NCBI GenBank assembly: GCA_963210315.1
Contig: OY723271.1
Span: 1,302,001 to 1,366,000, forward strand
DNA from: Rhynchopus euleeides
Lineage: Eukaryota; Euglenozoa; Diplonemea; Diplonemida; Diplonemidae
DNA length: 64,000 bases
Direction: 5' to 3'
Part shown: positions 12,477-22,987 of the stretch, piece by piece
How the letters are laid out: the number at the start of each line of letters is the position of its first letter
Numbering within the stretch: position 1 is the first letter of the stretch
Made by a program: the position numbers and the translations under genes
Notes under the pieces: model-generated
Seen by the model: the letters and a program-made list of their open reading frames with translations, nothing else
The model's database searches: none
What the model was told of the DNA's origin: nothing

Positions 12477-12575
12477 CTTGTACGGCATATCTGGCGTGGT
12501 GACTACAAAAGGGACTAACATTGCAAGAAGGTGCTGGGAGGCTTGCTTTTCCATTCACTCTCGACAATCAAACCC
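12477..12575 (+). repeat. Dispersed 80-100-bp repeat R, copy 1
   Basis: This copy contains 'ctacaaaagggactaaca', 'agaaggtgctgggagg' and the core 'ttcactctcgacaatcaaa'. Further copies, all on the + strand, are at 27445-27487 (3' part, 53 bp upstream of the MOB4 start), 29812-29911, 55303-55379, and 60682-60706 plus 60816-60878 (interrupted by a MITE and truncated by a palindromic element). It could be a transposon fragment or a shared transcription-start/5' UTR element. Confidence 0.7.
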
Positions 12576-13077
12576 ACCCCTCCCTGCTTTGTTCGGCATA
12601 ACAGCAGCAGAAGGGAGGCCGGTGGAGGTTTGTGTGTGTGGGATGGGGTGTGGTGGGGGGCAGGCAAGTGCGAAAGCCTTGGATTTTTCCAGTTTTTTTC
12701 TATTCTGTTGTGTATGTGAGCGGCGTTTGCCTATGGGGTTGAAGGGCAGGCTTCCTCCTGGCCTGCTCCCCTACCAGATGCCACCCGACGCTTTCCAAAA
12801 GAAAAGCAAATGGTTCATGTGTATGCAGGGAATAATATCCAAATGAAAAAAATTGGGGCGGAAAAGGCTGGCCCTTTTTCAGCACTGCGGCGAGGCGCCC
12901 TCCCGGCACGTCGGACATGCTGCCATATCGCTGACGAGGCTTTGGCTGCGATATCAGCCTTGTAGATCCCTTGGCGAGAGCGAAAGGGGAAGGGGCTCTG
13001 GATACCAGACCCTCACAATACCCGTCCTCGAGATGCACAGTCGCCAAGAGGTGCAACCATGCAAGGGCCACCTGTCA

Positions 13078-13129
13078 CAGGGGGGTCTGGGGGCAGAGCC
13101 CCCCAGCCGCCGGAGGCCACGGTAGTCAA
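13078..13129 (-). repeat. Hairpin repeat Q, copy 1
   Basis: An inverted copy of a roughly 50-bp unit found also at 58252-58307, 58432-58474 and 63352-63409. It carries a 9-bp stem CTGGGGGGC / GCCCCCCAG with a TCC loop, preceded by 'ctaccgtggcctccggcgg'. Confidence 0.75.
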
Positions 13130-13975
13130 CATCTCTTGCGAGCGGAAGGGTACGGGGAAGGGTAACTTTTCTCTAGGTTTCGCCGCAGGAAACCTCGAAA
13201 ATTAGTAGAGGGGCGGAAGTTCGAAAGAAAAGTTGCGCCCCCAAATCTGGAATCGGGCACCCAAGTTCGGGATACCCCCTGCCTGCAAAAAAACGGGGAA
13301 AAAAAGATAAAAATAACGGAAAAGGTGGGCCACTTTTTCCGTTACGGGGATATTTTTCCCTGGTGTATGTATGGGCAGTGGGGATCCCACTAAGAGCAAG
13401 TGCTCGGTGTTGTCCACACGACTATAAAAGGATCCACATGTATGTGTGTATGCGACACAGTGAGAGCAAAACACATCAAGAGCGGGGCGCGGCTCGGTGT
13501 GTTCTACGTTATTACCCCCCCAAAAAAAATATCCGAACGTGCGCGTGTGGCTGACACACGGCAGGGGAGGGGGCGGGGGGGGCTGGTTGTGGGGGGTGTG
13601 CGTGTGTGCGACCCCGCTCCCACCCCTCCCCTCCCCCGATGTTCCATGCTGGTTTCGTAAACTACCTCCTCTCGTCGCACCGTCTCCCACCGCACCCCCA
13701 CCCCATCTACCGCCGCCAGGTTCTATTTCAATAACCCCCCCCCCTCTACCGCCGTCGGGTCAAGCAAAACAGCAGCCGCAGCATAGCAGCGCCTTTCGGC
13801 ATCTTTTTGTATACTCTTTACTGCTGCTGGTTCACTCTCAGGAAATCTTTCGCCAAACCCTCTCCAAAAAAATTCCCCCCCCCAAAAAAAAACACGGACG
13901 CTACCTGCGGTTTGGATGGAGATGGGGAGATGCCAACTCTCTCTCTCTCGCGCTGTGCCTTTATGCTGTACCTTT

Positions 13976-14083
13976 GGGGGTCTTCGCTGGCCGTTATCCT
14001 TCGTCAATCTTCGTCAGTTTTCAGCCAATTCAACTGGAAATGCACTAAAATGCCCTGACGACCACCCTGTGGCAAAGATCCCC
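13976..14083. mobile_element. Short inverted-repeat element L (MITE-like), copy 1
   Basis: About 108 bp with ends GGGGGTCTTCGCT and GGCAAAGATCCCC. A related copy in the opposite orientation is at 22411-22518, where the ends read GGGGGTCTTCGCT and AGCAAAGACCCCC. The interiors align ('agttttcagcca' / 'tggctgaaaact'). It is too small to code for protein. Confidence 0.65.
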
Positions 14084-15206
14084 TTCTACTATACTCTATT
14101 GCTGCCGCCCCCACCGCCACAAATAAGAGAGCATGTGGCCCTCTTCGTGTTCCGTCCGATCTGACAGAGATGCGAAGCGAGGGGCTGTTGTCGTTATGTT
14201 ATTTGCTTATATCTGCACCAAATCTCAGCTGTGGTGGGAAAGGGGGGGTGGGGGTGGGGTGGGTCAAAGGGCCGGCCACCCCCGTTACACCCCCTCCCCT
14301 CCCCTCCCTCATGCCTTTGAATGAACACCCCGAAAGAAATGGGTTGGGAGGGGGTGAATCGGCTCACCAAGCGTGTACAGTGTACAGCATATGCGTGTGC
14401 GTCAGTTGCATATTTCTGGAAGATCTGCAAGCAGCCCTTAGACACTGCCTGCACGGGAGGGAGGGGGGTGGGAGGTTTCGTGAGGCCCATAGGTGGTGGT
14501 GGTGTAGGGGGGAGGTGAGAGGAGGAGGAGGGGGAGGTCCGTGTGTTGATTAGCTTCTTGGTTGAAGCTTCAGCGGGGGGGTGGGTGGGTGGGTGGGTGG
14601 AGTGCAGCGGCGCTTGATTCCTATCCTCATCCTCGGCCCCCACACAGCGTTTTGCTCCAACACAGGCCTGGGCAATGCCACTACTAGATCCCGGGCACTG
14701 CCCCCCCCACCTGCATACCTCACTTTTTCTCACTCTTGCGTTTGGCACTGTTGAGTTTGGCGATCTGCATCGTACAGAAGCCAACGAGAGAGCACTGCAC
14801 AAGAAGTCGATACACAATAAACTCTTCTGCGAATCCCCCCCCCCCCCCCCCAGAACCACGTAAAGCGGCCTGTTCAGTGGGCAACCCTTGCATGCGATTC
14901 GAGTAGAGGTGGTGGTGGTGGTGGTGGTGGTGGAAGGGGGGGGGAGGGGTGAAGGGAGATTGTCTCTGCCTCTTGTTCTTCTCGACGTCACGACCTGACC
15001 CCCCCCCCCCCCTGACCCCCCCCCCCCATGCTGCCTGCTGTCTTTTTGGAGTCTCAACGGGGGGAGGGAGGGGGGGGGTGGTGGGAGTGGCGGGGAGGTG
15101 TGTGTTTGATTTGGACCGGCTTTGAGCGGTTTATGCAGTTTCAGCCAGAATCCCAAACTGTGCTACCAAACAGCTGTGCCGAACAATTGCCTCCCCCCCC
15201 CCCCTA

Positions 15207-15972
15207 GGGCAGTGAAGGCAAAATACGCGTATTTTTCAGAATCCCGATTTTAAAATACGTTGAACGTTCAAATACGTTGAACGTTCAGCGTATTTGAACG
15301 TTTCTCACATTGCCTACCGTCTGCAGGGGACACCAGTCACAAACCCGCCTTTCCTCAAGCAGAGCAAGGGCGGGTTGGTGGCACCAACGACAACCGTGCG
15401 GAAGACGTCCTTGGAGCACGATATTACAGCGACTTTCTTCGCGATGCAGTCGACAACATATCCCTTGTCCTTTGCTCCATGAAGCGGGCTGGTGCAGTTG
15501 AGGTGAACCCCTCCCGGTGGGACATCCCATACGTCCTGTACCCGTAGCTCAGGTTCGGCCAGCTCACGTTCGGCCATCCACTTCCTCTACACGACGGACT
15601 CCAGCCGGTCGAGTGGGGTAAAACTGGGAGATAGGTCGAGAGGGGGTTGGTACCCCCGCTTTTCCGGAGTTCAACCCTGAAAAGAGGGAGTACCAGCCAC
15701 CCCTTTCCGGGTCCCGCCCCTTCTCGGACTACAGAACCTCTTTTTCACCGACTTTTCGCCACGCGTGACACTCTCCATCCCACAGGTGTCCCCTTTAGTG
15801 TGTGCAAGGGGCCCACCCCCTACTGCTAGGGGGGATTTCATGTGTAGAGTGCACCCAGTGGGTGAAAACGCCCAAAAGCCAAAAAAAACGTTCAACTTCG
15901 ACGCATTTTTTTAAAAATACGTTGAACGTTCAAATACGTTGAACGTTTTTTACGTATTTTCTATCACTGCCC
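15207..15972. mobile_element. Element E: TA-flanked short inverted-repeat element
   Basis: The ends are GGGCAGTGA and TCACTGCCC, flanked by TA at 15205-15206 and 15973-15974. The arms are rich in repeats of 'tacgttgaacgttcaaa' and are only partly complementary. Its left flank is a run of 13 C. The right TA is also the left TA of element B, so the two elements abut. A minus-strand frame inside (15314-15577) is unrecognised. Confidence 0.75.
15314..15577 (-). CDS. Unrecognised reading frame inside element E
   Basis: About 87 codons starting at ATG 15575-15577. The amino-acid texture is protein-like (WDVPPGGVHLNC, GYVVDCIAKKVAVISCS, VFRTVVVGATNPP), with alternating hydrophobic strands and several cysteines. 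I recognise no family. It ends well before the element tip. It may be a captured exon or a remnant of a transposon gene. Confidence 0.25.
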   Translation of the reverse strand: MAERELAEPELRVQDVWDVPPGGVHLNCTSPLHGAKDKGYVVDCIAKKVAVISCSKDVFRTVVVGATNPPLLCLRKGGFVTGVPCRR

Positions 15973-15974
15973 TA

Positions 15975-17297
15975 GGGGGGGTCATAAGCCCGTACAAAAC
16001 CACATTTTTCAACATACCATCAGAACCGCCCTAATACCTGATCTGACCCGAAAATCCGACCCATACCCCCCCGGAAACCGTCTGGAGCCCACTTGTGACA
16101 CCTGATGCGCACTTTTGTGATGATTTTTTGGGGTCCTAAAAAATGTACCTCAGTTTCGTACCTTGCCTTTGTACCTGAACCACTCCCGACCGCAGTATTT
16201 CGTTCTTTGCAAGGAAAGGGTATCACTACGCTCACCCAGCACGCCGAGCAACACATGCCGTGTGCCTAGGGCCTCGCAGAGGTGTCAGATGCTGCTGCAG
16301 AGGGGTACCTTGCTCGAAAGACGCTCGCCAAACGGGAGATGTGCGGGGTCCCGGCAGAGAGCGTTGTGGCAGACCTGCGTCAGAAGAAAACGGCACACGA
16401 CATCCGTGAGGCGACATTATTTCGGGCGCTCCGTCGGGCTGGGTACATAGGAGAGCGAGTGGGACGTGGTGACGACAGATATATGCAGTGGTGCATCAAC
16501 TGCACGCACGTGCGAAAAGCGGCGTTCCTTGCTGGCCAAGAAAGATGTCACCTGCACTCCTACTCCTCCCACTCCTCCTGCTCCTACCCCTACACCAACT
16601 GATGTGGGCAGTGAGTGATGGCAGCTCCAGAGCAGCAGATGATCTAGGAAGCGATGAGCGGGTCAGCCGGGCAGACTACCCCAGTCCGTACCGGAAGTAC
16701 GAAGCGTTGCGGGCCCGCCACCACCGCCTCCAGGAGAGGACCCGAGGATTAAGAGTAGGGTTGTACAACGCCAGGGGAGAGTATTCCCCTGGCGTTGAGA
16801 CATCCCTGACGATCTTGCGGTCGCACTGTGGGGGTTGAGTCGGCAGGCAGATGCCTATCCAATGACTTTGTTGAGTCCTCACATGGTACACTCTCATACG
16901 TGCTGTTGAGACTGCGTGGTGTACTACACCCAGAAGGTGGCTGAACTCATTCAGCTGGCGCAACAACACAACATTCCCACCAATCAGGTACAAGAAAGAC
17001 CTTGCCGAGGCACTGGGGAGGCAACATCGTGCCACCTGAGCCGGAACCACCGCAGAAAAGGCAAAGAACGAAATATTGCGGTCGGGAGTGGTTCAGGTAC
17101 AAAGGCAAGGTACGAAACTGAGGTACATTTTTTAGGACCCCAAAAAATCATCACAAAAGTGCGCATCAGGTGTCACAAGTGGGCTCCAGACGGTTTCCGG
17201 GGGGGTATGGGTCGGATTTTCGGGTCAGATCAGGTATTAGGGCGGTTCTGATGGTATGTTGAAATTTTTGGTATTTGTACGTTTTTAGGGGGGCTTA
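15975..17297. mobile_element. Element B: inverted copy of element A, right tip lost
   Basis: It begins GGGGGGGTCATAAGCC right after the TA shared with element E (15973-15974). The arms are about 15975-16210 and 17061-17297. It matches the reverse complement of element A nearly base for base, including the small asymmetry between the two tips. The right end stops at GGGGGGCTTA and runs directly into the AACCGGTT element, lacking the expected TGACCCCCCC-TA. Confidence 0.8.
16282..16602 (+). CDS. Short HTH-like reading frame inside element B
   Basis: The same frame as the one on the minus strand of element A, with the TLFRALRRAGYIGERVGRG block. Downstream plus-strand frames in this copy (16488-16838 and 16916-17251) overlap in different phases, and the last merely reads through the right inverted arm. 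The conserved reading in two copies shows they descend from one source, but not that it is expressed. Confidence 0.3.
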   Translation: MSDAAAEGYLARKTLAKREMCGVPAESVVADLRQKKTAHDIREATLFRALRRAGYIGERVGRGDDRYMQWCINCTHVRKAAFLAGQERCHLHSYSSHSSCSYPYTN

Positions 17298-17575
17298 CAC
17301 GACGCGCTGGCACGGGCTGAACCGGTTCTGGAACCGGTTCCAGAACCGGTTCGGCGGAACCGGTTCACCGGCGAACCGGTTCGGTGGAACCGGTTCCAGA
17401 ACCGGTTCGGACGAACCGGTTCACCGGTGAACCGGTTCCGCCGAACCGGTTCACCGGTAAACCGGTTCCGCCCGAACCGGTTCCAGAACCGACATTTGCG
17501 AACCGGGCAAAGTGGGTCCCGACCGGTTGGCCGTGTACCGGTCGGTGGACCGGTATACGGACCTGACCCCGCACT
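17298..17575. repeat. Element I: AACCGGTT palindrome array, copy 1
   Basis: About fifteen AACCGGTT palindromes with short variable spacers (ccag, cggcg, cacc) between 17318 and 17490, followed by more diverged ACCGG units to about 17560. The left edge reads ACACGACGCGCTGGCA, identical to the inner tip of the second copy at 26400-26810, where it follows GGGGGGGTCAT. The array therefore belongs to an element with the G7TCA terminus. Confidence 0.75.
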
Positions 17576-17610
17576 GAGTCATCTCAGACCTATGGGTTTC
17601 AGTCCCAGTG

Positions 17611-17905
17611 TCAGATTCAGACCTACTGATCCAGAACCGCACCCTCTCCTTCCACACCAATTGTATCCGCTGCTCATGGGTCCGAGTGACGACGATAGCA
17701 ATGACGATGGCTCCATAGCAAAGATGGCTACCACTGTCAAAGCTCATCTGGAACAGAAACTGTCCCAGATGGAAGTCTCCTGTATAAATACAGGGTTCGG
17801 GTTTCCCACGAGTGTAACGCAGATACGTGCAGGTGTGTCAAGAGAGTGTGCAGCTCACAGCAGTTCCTCATCCTTGGTTCTGAACCCCACAGTTCTTCGA
17901 ATCAC
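17611..17905 (+). repeat. Diverged direct repeat, copy 1
   Basis: About 295 bp that aligns with 18629-18920 in the same orientation. Shared blocks include 'tgtatccgctgctcatggg', 'ctccatagcaaagatggct' and 'cacgagtgtaa'. The two copies are separated by about 720 bp. They may be long terminal repeats of a small decayed element or a tandem duplication. Confidence 0.65.
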
Positions 17906-18628
17906 AGTGACAACAGGGAGGCCAGATCCAAAGATCAGGCTTTCCCAGACGCGGTTCAACTGGTGACGACCGTTGTTGAGAGACCGGAGCGGAGGTCGAC
18001 GTCGGCTTATCTCATGCTACGGCAGGGGTGAGGACTCAGCCGCCACCCCGGGTGGTTTGCAGGTTGAACAGGTTGTGTGGTTCCATTGATCAACATAGGT
18101 CGGCCTGTCTGATAAGACTCAGCCACCCTGCGGGTCAATTTATTCTAAAAAGGCGCCTTTTTGACCAAAAGGCAAAATTTCCTCCCATCATGCTCCCGTA
18201 CCACAGAGGCCTGCCTCTGTGTATGTGTACGTTTTGCGATGACGGGGTGTGGAACCTGGCGTAGACCGAGCTACAACACAGGCGCCGTGGGTCAATTTTT
18301 TTAGAAAAGGCCTTGACCAAAGGCATCCCCCTAACACTTAATTGCTCTGCTTCAACCTGAACCGACCCTCTAGGCAGCGTGAGGTGGCTACGTCGAGCCA
18401 CTTCGTAGACAGTTGCAGTCCCCTTCCCTTGTGTTCCTCTGTCAGGGGAACAACACAATAGCAGCACTGACGTATTGTTTCATTTCAGTCAGCCAAGGAA
18501 AGTCGAGGAGTTCGAGCCGTTGAACAGTAACCAGAGGATGACAAGCAGGTTGAATATGCAAGCAGTGATCTCCTGTGTACCCTTGGACCCACATTAAACT
18601 CGAACTGAAGCCCTCAGTCGTCCTTGAC

Positions 18629-18920
18629 CAGATTCAGACCCGCTTTTCCAGAACCGCACCCCCTCCCTCCACTCCAAGTGTATCCGCTGCTCATGGGCCC
18701 ACGTGACCACAAAGACTTAATCGTGACTCCATAGCAAAGATGGCTACCACGCTCAAGACCATCTGTGAACAGACGGTGGTCTCCTGTTTCCAGGGGTATG
18801 GAATTACCACGAGTGTAATGCAGGTACGGTAGGTGTGTCAAGAAGGTTTGCAGCTCACAGCAGGTCGTCATCTTCGTTCTGAACCTTGGTTCTGAAGTCG
18901 ACAGCTCCTCAAGTCGGAGG
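18629..18920 (+). repeat. Diverged direct repeat, copy 2
   Basis: Second copy of the repeat at 17611-17905, with many substitutions and a few indels. The interval between the copies (17906-18628) has no supported gene. Confidence 0.65.
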
Positions 18921-19788
18921 CACACAAAGGATGGGTTCCGCAACTGTCCAACTATCTACAGACTCACAGCCCAGAAGGTGCAGTCCAGGTTCCACAGAGC
19001 AAATTAAATGTTAGCATTTCTGCACAACTACCGTATCGCAAATCGCAGCGGCGGTAGAAGTGACTGACTCTAAAACGGCGAGGTATCAGTCTTGACGCTG
19101 GAAAATTCCGTTCGGAAATACCAAACACATCCACAGAAAGTGGAAGGAATGGGCGCCAAGATGATGCGAACGATTTTTGGGGGGAGGAGGGGGGGGACTG
19201 CCCTGTATCGTGATACCCGTGAGGGTAAAAAAATACAGGGCAGGGAGGCACAGGCGCAGACACAACAGAGGCAATCGGCAGGCTTGGGGGGGGGGGGGCT
19301 GGGGCGGCTGGGAGGGGGCAAGCCCTACTTGTACTCGTCAATAGGCTTCGCTCAGAAATGCAGAACCGTGAGAAGATGTATAAAAACCTGGTGTTGACAC
19401 ACACGCATGCTTGCAACTATCACGACACAGACCACACCCCCCTCCCCCCCACCTCCCCCCAGATGGGCTCGAAATGTGCATACTGATCCTCCTGATGAAG
19501 TGCACGACTTGTGGTCGGGTGGTACGTAGTTCCAAATATAAGATGACGAGGGGTAAGACCACCCGCAGTAATATTTGAGTAAAGTTGCTTTGGGTGGGGT
19601 ATTCTGGGGATGATAGTGGATTGCCATGCACAGAGACAAGAGGCTGTGCCTGACAAGGGACAGCTTCTTGTCTCTGAAAGGTTCACAAAAAAGGGTCATG
19701 TAACGAAGAAAAATAACTAATACTGAAGTGACGGGGCGTGAAAAAGGACAACTACTTTTGTGACAGAACACAACGAATGAGATTGGAA
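18921..19788. other. Non-coding interval downstream of the zinc-finger transposase-like gene
   Basis: Contains G-runs near 19180-19190 and 19286-19296 and a C-run near 19437-19455. No supported exon on either strand. It would hold the 3' flank of the minus-strand gene that ends at 19789. Confidence 0.45.
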
Positions 19789-21751
19789 CTAGCTAGCGGA
19801 GTAGTCATGGTCTTGCTGCATGTGGTTGTCTCTCGCTCCCGCATGAGGGAAGCGAAGTCCACACACAGGACAATCGAGTTGTGACAGCTCGTCAAAGTGA
19901 GCATAGAACAAATGTTGACTCAGCCCGCGGGATGCGACAACCTTGCTGCACCCTTCACGGGGGCAGTCGGTCTTGCACACTCGACAAGATTTGCACTCGC
20001 AGGTGCTCGGCGGCCGGTGCACACTGTCATAGTGAGCGAACAGGCTGACCAAAGAACCGAACTCTTGTCCGCAGCACGTGCAAGTGTGTAGTTCGTCCGA
20101 GGACGCAGACTCACTGTCAGACGCGCTGGCCTCCTCTGAGGGCACGGCGGAACCGGAAGATTCGCTCTCTGGCTTTGCTGCCGGACTGGCCCATTTCTCT
20201 TTCTTACACACACAAAACACAAGCATGTCACCATCTAACCCAGTGACCTGGGAAGGGTTTGCGACAAACTTCACCCCCTGCCTTGTCCGTTGCCGCGTGT
20301 GTGCCCCGAGCCCGAGGGTCTCGAGTCGAGAAACCAAACTATTCGCTGCCGTTTTCCACACTCCCTCCTTGTTCGCAATGCAGTGACAGAGGAGGAGCGT
20401 GTCGTAGGTCAGCCAATGGGGAGCAGCCCTCTCTATCTCCGGGAGGCCAGGGGGGGGGGCGGCGTGTGTACCCCCCCTCCTCTGTACCAGGACTTGCAAG
20501 GTGGTGACAGTTCAGTTCGAACGCCAAGAAATCCCTCTCCATAGTCTGCTGCGAAGCGCAGGCAGCCCATCTCTTCCGCTCACCATTCCCGTGCTCAAAT
20601 CTTTCATCAGAGAGACCAAGGGGGTGTGCATCCACGGGATCGAACCAGTGTTCCAAACTGTGGGCGTAGCCAGACAGAGTGGCCCCTGGCGCGACCCACT
20701 CGAGGAGATACACGAGCACATGGTATGCAACCAAGGAAAAGACAAAAGGCTTGCGGTATGGCACCGTATTCGAGTCCCCAAAAAAGCGAGTGGGGATACT
20801 CTGGTACCGGAAGAACACGAGAAGATCCAGGGCACTGCACAAAGCATACTGGTCATCCGTTGTTGTTTGCAACAGAGCCGTCAAAAGCTTGCGTGCCTGC
20901 GTGCCCGTCATGTTCCCCCCCGCCTTCCCAAAGAGAGCCCTCTCAATCTGGTCTGCATCCGGCAAGTGTTTGGAGACCAAGCGGATCAAACCTTTGATGT
21001 CATGGAGGGGAGGGGTGATGGCGTAGCAGGGGTTGGAGAATTCCCCTGCGAGGGGACACAGGTACCCGGCATCATGCATTTCCTGCAGGCTCTTGCGCGG
21101 ACACTGGTGGAGAAACAGCAACCGGTCTGCCAGCAGGGTTGTGCAGAAAGCACTCCTGTGCCCACTTCCACCACAACCGGAGAAGAGACCCCAGAGCTCC
21201 GCGTGATCTCCGGCAATCCGGACATCAGAGAGATCCACCGAAGCGGATCCGCGCACAAGACCCTCGGACAAAACCTGCTGCAACCCCGAGAGAAAGTCCC
21301 CTTCCCACCACGCCCGGAAGTCCTCCTTCCGACGGTCACACACCGTCAGAAACCGCGTCACCCGCGTCTGGCGCATCAGCCCCACTGCAAGGCGCTTCCT
21401 CGCGGTCTGTGACCGGAAGGAGTTCCCCGGGTTGTACCCGTCCAGGCAAATAACCATGGTGGGATGGCGGTGGGAGGAGGCGGGGAGAAGTGGAAAGTTG
21501 AAGAGGAGGAACAAGAGTGCCGCCGCCAGGTTGCCCATGAAGTCGCGGGCGAGGGACTTAACGCGACGTTCGCGTTTCGCCAGAGACGAAGTCGACAGGC
21601 CCATGCGGAGCCCGGTCTTCGCCCGCACAAGAGCCCCGAGCCGGGCACATCTCCGCATCGACAGGCCGAGCCTGAACCGATTATCGGCAATCACTTTGCC
21701 AATCGATTCGGCTGCCTTGTTGGCGGCCGTGGTGTTGTGTGCCTCAGGCAT
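19789..21751 (-). CDS. Transposase-like protein with three C-terminal C2H2 fingers, one frame change
   Basis: The first frame runs from ATG 21749-21751 to about 20400; the second continues to the stop at 19789. Together they would make a protein of roughly 640 aa. The N-terminal part is basic (LGLSMRRCARLGALVRAKTG). The middle has GDHAELWGLFSGCGGSGHRS and PPLHDIKGLIRLVSKHLP, an arrangement seen in uncharacterised DDE/KDZ-like transposon proteins, where a Gly/Cys-rich block precedes a 'PLHxxLGLxxxxxK' helix. Beyond an acidic Ser-rich linker come three C2H2 fingers (CTCCGQEF...HYDSVH; CPREGCSK...HLFYAH; CPVCGLRF...HMQQDH). The frames meet in runs of 7 G and 9 C (about 20451-20477), so either a 1-base indel or a very short intron separates them. 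The family call is inference. Confidence 0.5.
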
Positions 21752-22927
21752 TGTTCGCTCACCGTTTGTGTGGTGTCAGGACAGTATACATCCTGTGTGG
21801 GGCATGATGGCAGGGAGGACGGAGAGGACGGGTTCTTAATATTTCAAAGGTGTGCTGTTTTGTGGGGGGTGTCTACCTGACTGAACCACAGGTACCCCCG
21901 TAACGCATAAACGGGATACTCCAGCGGGAGTAGGGTCACCCTTTTTTGAGAATATCAACTGGGGAGTCAGAACTCCCCCCAGTTGGGTGTGTACTAAACG
22001 CTTATTATGAGAGGCAATTCCTGAACATTGGGCACAGTATTGGCAAACAGATGAGTGTGGGAGGGGGGGGGGGCCTGGGGCTGCTGGGGCTGTCACTTCC
22101 ACTCCCTTCGCGGCCCTGCTGCTTTGAATGTGTAACACGTGAGAGCTAGTCACACAGAAAGGAAGAGGATTTGTCGGGGGAAAAAAACACTCCTACACTT
22201 GTATGCATCGTAACTGCATTTAAAAAAAAGAGAGAAGACAGTCACACGGGGAGTATTCGCCACGCAGTCGGAACAGCCGTGTTGGCTTTCCCTGACTCGG
22301 GAGAAGTGTCAATCTTTGTAAGATACCGAACTGTCGCGGCGACTGCCCCCACATATGTCGGTTGTGGACTGCAAAATTAAACGAAAGTGAACAAAGTGAA
22401 AAAAGGTAAAGGGGGTCTTCGCTACGGGGTGGTCGTCAGTGCATTTTGGTGCATTTCCTGTTGAAGTGGCTGAAAACTGACGAAGTTTGTCGAAGTATGT
22501 CGACCAGCAAAGACCCCCAAAAGGGAACAAAGTGAGGAAGGATTGGTGGGCTTCTTTTGTTTTGTTTGTGCAATTTTCTGGGAAAAGGGTATAAGGGAAC
22601 AAAGTGAAAAAGGGGAAAAAAAGGTGTGGCTGCGCGTTCTTCTGCACCTTGGCTTTACAGGTTCCGTTTTTGCGTTGCAAATTCCAAACTCACACTCCTG
22701 CAGATGATGGTGTCGTGAGGTGCAGAAGCCGAATAAAGCGCATCACACTTTGCGCGCACATGTCAGTGTGCGGAATTATAAAGACAGCGGAGTTGGTTGG
22801 ATTTTCCTTTGGTCGGTACACCCCTCCACCACACACGCGAGGCAAAAGTGTAATTGGGGGCCCTCGCTAGTCACGGGGCCCCAATTGTGTAATGACAGAA
22901 AACGAAAGAATCAGAAAAACAACTAGT
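21752..22927. other. Intergenic, with two small inverted-repeat elements
   Basis: Upstream flank of the minus-strand gene. It contains a G-run near 22060, element L copy 2 (22411-22518) and a 27-bp relic of the GGGGGCCCTCGCTA family (22856-22882) flanked by AATT on both sides. No exon supported. Confidence 0.5.
22411..22518. mobile_element. Short inverted-repeat element L, copy 2
   Basis: About 108 bp with ends GGGGGTCTTCGCT / AGCAAAGACCCCC. It is inverted relative to the copy at 13976-14083 and is the better-preserved of the two at its ends. Confidence 0.65.
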
Positions 22928-22987
22928 GGGTAAATTTACATGCCATTTCGCCTGCAGTCCAGTCATGAGGCCGCGGAAACGCACTCA

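Larger units (their letters stand above)
12112..15204. other. Non-coding, low-complexity and repeat-rich interval
   Basis: This is 3' flank and intergenic DNA with many poly-C/poly-G runs (for example near 14837-14852 and 15000-15027), GGT/CCA microsatellites (12411-12430, 14908-14932) and CT tracts. Reading frames here are proline- or glycine-rich shadows of these tracts. It holds one copy of the 80-100-bp dispersed repeat (12477-12575), one hairpin repeat (13078-13129) and one short inverted-repeat element (13976-14083). I found no exon I could support. Confidence 0.5.
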
